Source: Anisus vortex
Taxonomy: Eukaryota; Mollusca; Gastropoda; Planorbidae
Direction: 5' to 3'
Length of the DNA: 64,000 nt
Assembly: GCA_949126835.1 (NCBI GenBank)
Contig: OX421497.1
Coordinates: forward strand, 12,309,132 to 12,373,131
Both the position numbers and the translations under genes were made by a program. How positions within the stretch are numbered: the first letter of the stretch is position 1; every line of letters begins with the position of its first letter. This document shows, in pieces, positions 58,265-64,000 of this stretch. The notes under the pieces were generated by a model. The model did not search any database, had not been told where the DNA came from, and worked only from the letters and a program-made list of their open reading frames with translations.

Positions 58265-59980
58265 GCCAAGTGGGTTAGGAGATGTAGGGCCAGTGGTTGG
58301 GTTAGGAGATGTAGGGCCAGTGGTTGGGTTAGGAGATGTAGGGCCAGTGGTTGGGTTAGGAGATGTAGGGCCAGTGGTTGGGTTAGGAGATGTAGGGCCA
58401 GTGGTTGGGTTAGGAGATGTAGGGCCAGTGGTTGGGTTAGGAGATGTAGGGCCAGTGGTTGGGTTAGGAGATGTAGGGCCAGTGGTTGGGTTAGGAGATG
58501 TAGGGCCAGTGGTTGGGTTAGGAGATGTAGGGCCAGTGGTTGGGTTAGGAGATGTAGGGCCAGTGGTTGGGTTAGGAGATGTAGGGCCAGTGGTTGGGTT
58601 AGGAGATGTAGGGCCAGTGGTTGGGTTAGGAGATGTAGGGCCAGTGGTTGGGTTAGGAGATGTAGGGCCAGTGGTTGGGTTAGGAGATGTAGGGCCAGTG
58701 GTTGGGTTAGGAGATGTAGGGCCAGTGGTTGGGTTAGGAGATGTAGGGCCAGTGGTTGGGTTAGGAGATGTAGGGCCAGTGGTTGGGTTAGGAGATGTAG
58801 GGCCAGTGGTTGGGTTAGGAGATGTAGGGCCAGTGGTTGGGTTAGGAGATGTAGGGCCAGTGGTTGGGTTAGGAGATGTAGGGCCAGTGGTTGGGTTAGG
58901 AGATGTAGGGCCAGTGGTTGGGTTAGGAGATGTAGGGCCAGTGGTTGGGTTAGGAGATGTAGGGCCAGTGGTTGGGTTAGGAGATGTAGGGCCAGTGGTT
59001 GGGTTAGGAGATGTAGGGCCAGTGGTTGGGTTAGGAGATGTAGGGCCAGTGGTTGGGTTAGGAGATGTAGGGCCAGTGGTTGGGTTAGGAGATGTAGGGC
59101 CAGTGGTTGGGTTAGGAGATGTAGGGCCAGTGGTTGGGTTAGGAGATGTAGGGCCAGTGGTTGGGTTAGGAGATGTAGGGCCAGTGGTTGGGTTAGGAGA
59201 TGTAGGGCCAGTGGTTGGGTTAGGAGATGTAGGGCCAGTGGTTGGGTTAGGAGATGTAGGGCCAGTGGTTGGGTTAGGAGATGTAGGGCCAGTGGTTGGG
59301 TTAGGAGATGTAGGGCCAGTGGTTGGGTTAGGAGATGTAGGGCCAGTGGTTGGGTTAGGAGATGTAGGGCCAGTGGTTGGGTTAGGAGATGTAGGGCCAG
59401 TGGTTGGGTTAGGAGATGTAGGGCCAGTGGTTGGGTTAGGAGATGTAGGGCCAGTGGTTGGGTTAGGAGATGTAGGGCCAGTGGTTGGGTTAGGAGATGT
59501 AGGGCCAGTGGTTGGGTTAGGAGATGTAGGGCCAGTGGTTGGGTTAGGAGATGTAGGGCCAGTGGTTGGGTTAGGAGATGTAGGGCCAGTGGTTGGGTTA
59601 GGAGATGTAGGGCCAGTGGTTGGGTTAGGAGATGTAGGGCCAGTGGTTGGGTTAGGAGATGTAGGGCCAGTGGTTGGGTTAGGAGATGTAGGGCCAGTGG
59701 TTGGGTTAGGAGATGTAGGGCCAGTGGTTGGGTTAGGAGATGTAGGGCCAGTGGTTGGGTTAGGAGATGTAGGGCCAGTGGTTGGGTTAGGAGATGTAGG
59801 GCCAGTGGTTGGGTTAGGAGATGTAGGGCCAGTGGTTGGGTTAGGAGATGTAGGGCCAGTGGTTGGGTTAGGAGATGTAGGGCCAGTGGTTCTGGGGTAG
59901 AGTGGAATGGGTGCCACGGTCAGGAGCGAAGAAATAATTTTTTTCCAGAGGGGGCTTAACATTTGCCAAACATTTACCAA
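58220..59980 (-). CDS. Speculative mucin-like repetitive frame or exon
   Basis: A minus-strand frame of 586 codons reads a 31-residue lead (MVNVWQMLSPLWKK...), then about 60 copies of the nonapeptide TGPTSPNPT, then a short tail (LGLESTVRIIFLFHIL). Thr/Ser/Pro-rich tandem repeats are the hallmark of mucin domains, whose Thr and Ser carry O-glycans, and molluscs are rich in mucins. On the minus strand, CCATTCCACTCTACCCCAG ends just before the array (exon would start at 59,891), which resembles a splice acceptor. ACT|GTGAGA just after it (exon would end at 58,253) resembles a donor. Against a gene: the other strand and other frames are equally open, the repeat units are identical at the DNA level, and no flanking exon is recognised. 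A plain minisatellite is more likely. Confidence 0.15.
   Translation of the reverse strand: MVNVWQMLSPLWKKIISSLLTVAPIPLYPRTTGPTSPNPTTGPTSPNPTTGPTSPNPTTGPTSPNPTTGPTSPNPTTGPTSPNPTTGPTSPNPTTGPTSPNPTTGPTSPNPTTGPTSPNPTTGPTSPNPTTGPTSPNPTTGPTSPNPTTGPTSPNPTTGPTSPNPTTGPTSPNPTTGPTSPNPTTGPTSPNPTTGPTSPNPTTGPTSPNPTTGPTSPNPTTGPTSPNPTTGPTSPNPTTGPTSPNPTTGPTSPNPTTGPTSPNPTTGPTSPNPTTGPTSPNPTTGPTSPNPTTGPTSPNPTTGPTSPNPTTGPTSPNPTTGPTSPNPTTGPTSPNPTTGPTSPNPTTGPTSPNPTTGPTSPNPTTGPTSPNPTTGPTSPNPTTGPTSPNPTTGPTSPNPTTGPTSPNPTTGPTSPNPTTGPTSPNPTTGPTSPNPTTGPTSPNPTTGPTSPNPTTGPTSPNPTTGPTSPNPTTGPTSPNPTTGPTSPNPTTGPTSPNPTTGPTSPNPTTGPTSPNPTTGPTSPNPTTGPTSPNPTTGPTSPNPTTGPTSPNPTTGPTSPNPTTGPTSPNPLGLESTVRIIFLFHIL
58274..59891. repeat. 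27-bp minisatellite, 60 exact-period copies
   Basis: GTTAGGAG recurs at exact 27-bp intervals from 58,274 to 59,867, giving 60 units (59 intervals). The unit is built from GTTGGGTTAGGAG and ATGTAGGGCCAGTG overlapping in register. I saw no variant unit. Four of six frames are free of stops across the array: VGLGDVGPV and a second plus frame (WVRRCRASG), and TGPTSPNPT and LALHLLTQP on the minus strand. Such homogeneity points to very recent expansion or continuing homogenisation. Confidence 0.98.
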
Positions 59981-60223
59981 ATTTTTTTTCGAATTTAGTA
60001 CATATACTCTTTAACTACCGCAGGTTTTTAAATATAAATATTTGTTGAATTTGCATATTTTTACCATTTCTTTATTTATTCATGACGTCGGTGAGACGTG
60101 CTCGGTATTTAAGTGTACGGAATTGATGACCTCGATATTTAAGTAAAAAAAATTTGAAAATTTTTAATTACAAAATTCCAGCGCACCCCCCGCCCCCTCT
60201 TTCTCTCAGACCTCACATGGATT
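59892..60223. other. Spacer right of the 27-bp array
   Basis: AT-rich; nothing recognised. Confidence 0.45.
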
Positions 60224-60352
60224 CGGTACTAAAAACAGTTGTGTGTGTGGTTAATGAGGTGGCGGTACTAAAAAACAGTTGTGTGTGTGGTTAATGAGGT
60301 GGCGGTACTAAAAAACAGTTGTGTGTGTGGTTAATGAGGTGGCGGTACATAA
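60224..60352 (+). repeat. 40-bp minisatellite, about 3 copies
   Basis: Units contain GGCGGTACTAAAAAACAG and GTGTGTGTGGTTAATGAGGT in exact 40-bp register. The first unit has one A fewer. Confidence 0.95.
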
Positions 60353-60430
60353 TATCAGAGATGTGCAGAATTAGAAACTAAGATGCCGGAATTACAGATC
60401 TTGGGCTACAATACAGACTACAGACATGAA

Positions 60431-61885
60431 ATTAGACTAGAAAAAAAAAAGACAAAAAATAATGACAATTGAATGCCAGAAAAACAATACATTTAGCTGC
60501 AACTAATAGATCTACAAACAAGACATTTAACTGCAACTAATAGATCTACAAACAAGACATTTAACTGCAATTAATAGATCTACAAACAAGACATTTAACT
60601 GCAATTAATAGATCTACAAATAAGACATTTAACTGCAACTAATAGGTCTACAAACAAGACATTTAGCTGCAACTAATAGATCTACAAACAAGACATTTAG
60701 CTGCAACTTATAGATCTACAAACAATACATTTAGCTGCAACTAATAGATCTACAAACAAGACATTTAACTGCAACTAATAGATCTACAAACAAGACATTT
60801 GACTGCAACTATTAGATTTACATACAAGACATTTAGCTGCAACTAATAGATCTACAAACAAGACATTTAACTGCAACTAATAGATCTACAAACAAGACAT
60901 TTAACTGCAACTAATAGATCTACAAACAAGACATTTAGCTGCAACTAATAGATCTACAAACAAGACATTTAACTGCAACTAATAGGTCTACAAACAAGAC
61001 ATTTAACTGCAACTAATAGGTCTACAAACAATTAGACTAGAAAAAAAAAATAAAAAAAATAATGACAATTGAATGCCAGAAAAACAATACATTTAGCTGC
61101 AACTAATAGATCTACAAACAAGACATTTAACTGCAACTAATAGATCTACAAACAAGACATTTAACTGCAACTAATAGGTCTACAAACAAGACATTTAGCT
61201 GCAACTAATAGATCTACAAACAAGACATTTAGCTGCAACTTATAGATCTACAAACAATACATTTAGCTGCAACTAATAGATCTACAAACAAGACATTTAA
61301 CTGCAACTAATAGATCTACAAACAAGACATTTGACTGCAACTATTAGATTTACATACAAGACATTTAGCTGCAACTAATAGATCTACAAACAAGACATTT
61401 AACTGCAACTAATAGATCTACAAACAAGACATTTAGCTGCAACTAATAGATCTACAAACAAGACATTTAACTGCAACTAATAGGTCTACAAACAAGACAT
61501 TTAACTGCAACTAATAGGTCTACAAACAAGACATTTAGCTGCAACTAATAGATCTACAAACAAGACATTTAACTGCAACTAATAGATCTACAAACAAGAC
61601 ATTTAGCTGCAACTAATAGATCTACAAACAAGACATTTAACTGCAACTAATAGATCAACAAACAAGACATTTAGCTGCAACTAATAGATCTACAAACAAG
61701 ACATTTAACTGCAACTAATAGATCTACAAACAAGACATTTAACTGCAACTAATAGATCTACAAACAAGACATTTAACTGCAACTAATAGATCTACAAACA
61801 AGACATTTAGTTGCAACTAATAGATCTACAAACAAGACATTTAGCTGCAACTAATAGATCTACAAACAAGACATTTAACTGCAAG
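60431..61885 (+). repeat. 34-bp minisatellite with 600-bp higher-order repeat, about 39 monomers
   Basis: Monomers contain ACATTTAACTGCAACTAAT and AGATCTACAAACAAG. A 60-bp non-monomer leader (ATTAGACTAG plus A-rich sequence and GACAATTGAATGCCAG) occurs at 60,431 and again at 61,031. The marked monomers that follow (CTTATAG, CAATACATTT, ATTTGACTGC, ATTAGATTTAC variants) repeat in the same order. The second block lacks two monomers, so the offset drops from 600 to 532. The structure shows block duplication on top of monomer expansion. Confidence 0.95.
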
Positions 61886-62110
61886 GCAGACAAAGAAGAC
61901 TTTAGGCTACAAGGCTGATGAACAAGATATTAGACACAAGGCTTACAAGACATTTTGTTGAAAGGCAGACAGAAAAAACTTTTAGCTTCAAAGCTGATAA
62001 ACAAGACATTAGATTACAACGCTTAGACCTAAAAACGAGACATTTAGATGCAAGGCAAAAAGGCAAATTATAAGATTGCCAGAAAAACAACACTTTAGCA
62101 GCAAGGCAGA
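61886..62110 (+). repeat. Worn monomers flanking the 34-bp array
   Basis: Motifs such as AACAAGACATTAGA, GAGACATTTAGATGCAAGG and ACTTTAGCAGCAAGGC look like older, diverged relatives of the 34-bp monomer. The minus-strand frame at 61,902-62,222 lies over them and is not convincing. Confidence 0.6.
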
Positions 62111-62195
62111 TAAAAACCTTCCTACGTTTGTCATAAACACTTACCAAATATTCCTTTTGTATTTGTTGACAATCCAAACTTAACCGATGTATAAA

Positions 62196-62252
62196 GTAAA
62201 AAGTAAAGTACCTAGCCTTCACCAGGATTCGAACCGCTTGGACACCGTGCTT
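62196..62252 (-). mobile_element. tRNA-derived SINE head with internal deletion
   Basis: On the minus strand a perfect B box, GGTTCGAATCC, lies immediately next to an A-box-like TGTCCAAGCGG, with no spacer. The segment between the boxes has been deleted. Upstream on the plus strand, AAAGTACCTAGCC matches the SINE body. Confidence 0.6.
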
Positions 62253-62280
62253 CGATGTATAAGTGTATCTAAAGAAACCA

Positions 62281-62735
62281 GAAGTGCCTTTCGGCTTTTA
62301 GGTCCAAGGCTTTACATGTAACGGAGTGGACCATGGGAGAGGGGCACACCAGGGTCCTGTCCGAGACTAGCCACTCCGCGGCACGCCGATAAGGCGTGTC
62401 CCTCCACATAGGGTACGGTCTCCGCAGCCACATACACTACTTTTCCCTAACTGAGGGATCGTTATCGTGGTGGCTCGCTCATACACCTATACTATCGCCC
62501 GGTAGCACAATTCGCATACAGTAGGTGTGGGCGTCATCCAGGCACCGGGGCGGGTTGGAGACGCATTGCTGCGCTTATTGCTTCCTCCACGCCGAAGCGC
62601 GGAGACTCTCAATGGTACAATGAGACATCGAACGCGCAGCAGGGGCTGTCCCCCAAAGTGTTCGCCCAGTGGTATATTAACCTGAACGTATCGGCGATTT
62701 ACACACTTTGCCAGTCTTTGGGTAAAGAATTGTCC
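62281..62735 (-). repeat. GC-rich dispersed repeat, long copy
   Basis: Near full-length member of the family at 11.8 and 13.9 kb, with the same block order in reverse complement and a CGGCACGCCGATAAGGCGTG palindrome at about 62,379. It has a sequence of its own outside the 10-kb duplication, so it is an independent insertion. The overlapping minus-strand frame at 62,487-62,780 is not conserved in other copies. Confidence 0.75.
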
Positions 62736-63455
62736 AAACTTAACTAGGTTGGGCCTCAGTGTTTCAACATGTTTAAACAAACAAAGACTATAATAAGATG
62801 GGCCGCTTTTTTTTTAGAGCTTATATGTTCTTTTTTCGGGCGCATCCAATAACGCTGTCTTATATGACTTCTACGCTCCTTCGTCTGCCTATAGGTCTCC
62901 GATGTATACAACTTTTGATTTGAATTTTAATTTTACATTGAGAAAATCATAGCGATTAAATACAACGGCAGTGTACAATACAAAAGGAAATCGGGAATTA
63001 CGAAAGGAAGTCATTCGAGTCATCAAATAGCAGAAACATTAAAGCAAGCGGTCCATCTTATTATAGTCTTTGGTTTTAGAAAAAAGTCAGCAACGTAAAA
63101 TATTTCAATACGTTATCTACAATGTCTCATCTTATTAGATTAAATTAATCTATTCAGAAGTCTGTATTTATCTTTGTAAAGTTAATGTTGTTGTTTTGAA
63201 AGTGGCGATTCCAATCTTGTTGTGTGTTGTTGTTGTTTACAACTGTCAGTGTTTTCGTCATGCGTTGAAACGTAGATTGTTAAAGGGGAGGGGCTGACAA
63301 GATTTTGATCTGTCGGGTCGAGGCGACCTTTTATTTTCTTTCATGTTATTTTTTTATATATAGGAATTAAGTTGTTGTTGGTCTATCAGAGTCATTGAGA
63401 CTTTTGTATGTTATATGTAATAGGTGGTGAGATAGAATTAGGTCAACACACGAGT
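62736..63455. other. AT-rich spacer
   Basis: Nothing recognised. Confidence 0.45.
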
Positions 63456-63503
63456 GGATAGATAGATAGATAGATAGATAGATGGATAGATAGATAGATA
63501 GAT

Positions 63504-63534
<31 letters not shown>

Positions 63535-63543
63535 TAGATAGAT

Positions 63544-63581
<38 letters not shown>

Positions 63582-63826
63582 GGATAGATGGATAGATGGA
63601 TAGATGGATAGATGGATATATGGATATATGGATATATGGATAGATGGATAGATGGATATATGGATAGATGGATAGATGGATAGATGGATAGACGGATAGA
63701 CGGATAGACGGATAGACGGATAGACGGATAGATGGATAGATGGATAGATAGATGGATAGATGGATAGATGGATAGATGGATAGATGGATAGATGGATAGA
63801 TGGATAGATGGATAGATGGATAGATG

Positions 63827-63875
<49 letters not shown>

Positions 63876-63900
63876 ATAGATGGATAATAAGATGGATAAT

Positions 63901-63966
<66 letters not shown>

Positions 63967-64000
63967 GATAGATAGATAGATAAATAGATGGATAATTAGA
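63456..64000 (+). repeat. GATA/GATG array running off the window end
   Basis: Blocks of GATA, then GATGGATA with GATATATG and GACGGATA sub-blocks (63,580-63,830), then GATA again with GATAAATA and a GGATAATTAGA-type ending. The array probably continues beyond 64,000. Confidence 0.97.

Noticed and set aside
58293..59900. Plus-strand frame of 535 codons reading VGLGDVGPV repeats
   Set aside because: The 27-bp period is a multiple of three and open in four frames, and this frame has no lead or tail of normal composition. The minus-strand reading is kept only as a low-confidence possibility.
60431..61885. 34-bp repeats considered as a CRISPR array
   Set aside because: Monomers are contiguous without unique spacers and show higher-order satellite structure; no cas-like gene is present.

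Overview
This is non-coding, repeat-dominated animal DNA. It is AT-rich, has no operons or long information-bearing reading frames, and is packed with microsatellites, minisatellites, tRNA-derived SINEs, remnants of a non-LTR retrotransposon and non-autonomous hAT DNA transposons. The repeat style (GATA/GACA arrays, tRNA-headed SINEs, CAGGGGTCGGCAACC-ended hAT elements) resembles what I know of pulmonate gastropod genomes such as Biomphalaria or Bulinus. That assignment is an inference; no protein-coding gene confirms it. I find no convincing complete gene on either strand.

Layout. 1-12.3 kb: single-copy AT-rich spacer with dead transposon pieces, three hAT-type elements (two with visible 8-bp target-site duplications), a tRNA-like SINE and a 1.2-kb GACA/GATA array. 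12,392-42,813: a segmental duplication of about 10 kb present three times head to tail (A 12,392-22,946; B 22,947-32,877; C 32,878-42,813). Each copy carries the same ordered set: LINE tail, GC-rich dispersed repeat, 207-bp hAT MITE, SINE, 1.8-kb hAT, half of a TTTCGG-type hAT, AGATAAAT array, SINE pair and a short hAT. B and C appear identical except for one poly-C tract (18 versus 23 C). A differs from them by roughly 1% by eye, keeps a 620-bp segment they lack, and lacks 11 bp they keep.

42.8-50.6 kb: another SINE, a complete-looking 1.67-kb hAT, LINE pieces and tandem repeats of 48, 15 and 20 bp. 50.6-58.2 kb: spacer with two GATA arrays, a GTAG array and an ACAAACAT array. 58.2-64 kb: a minisatellite cluster with a perfectly homogeneous 27-bp unit repeated 60 times, a 40-bp unit, a 34-bp unit with higher-order structure, a GC-rich dispersed repeat, and a GATA/GATG array running off the end.

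The long open frames here are by-products of repeat periods that avoid stop codons. The one I leave open is the 27-bp array, whose minus strand would encode a Thr/Ser/Pro-rich mucin-like repeat and is flanked by splice-like sequences. The main signals worth a second look are the 10-kb triplication and its shared junction, the 27-bp array, the GC-rich dispersed family (at least five independent loci), the TTTCGG-type hAT with terminal inverted repeats and target duplication, and the uniform strand orientation of the GATA-type arrays.
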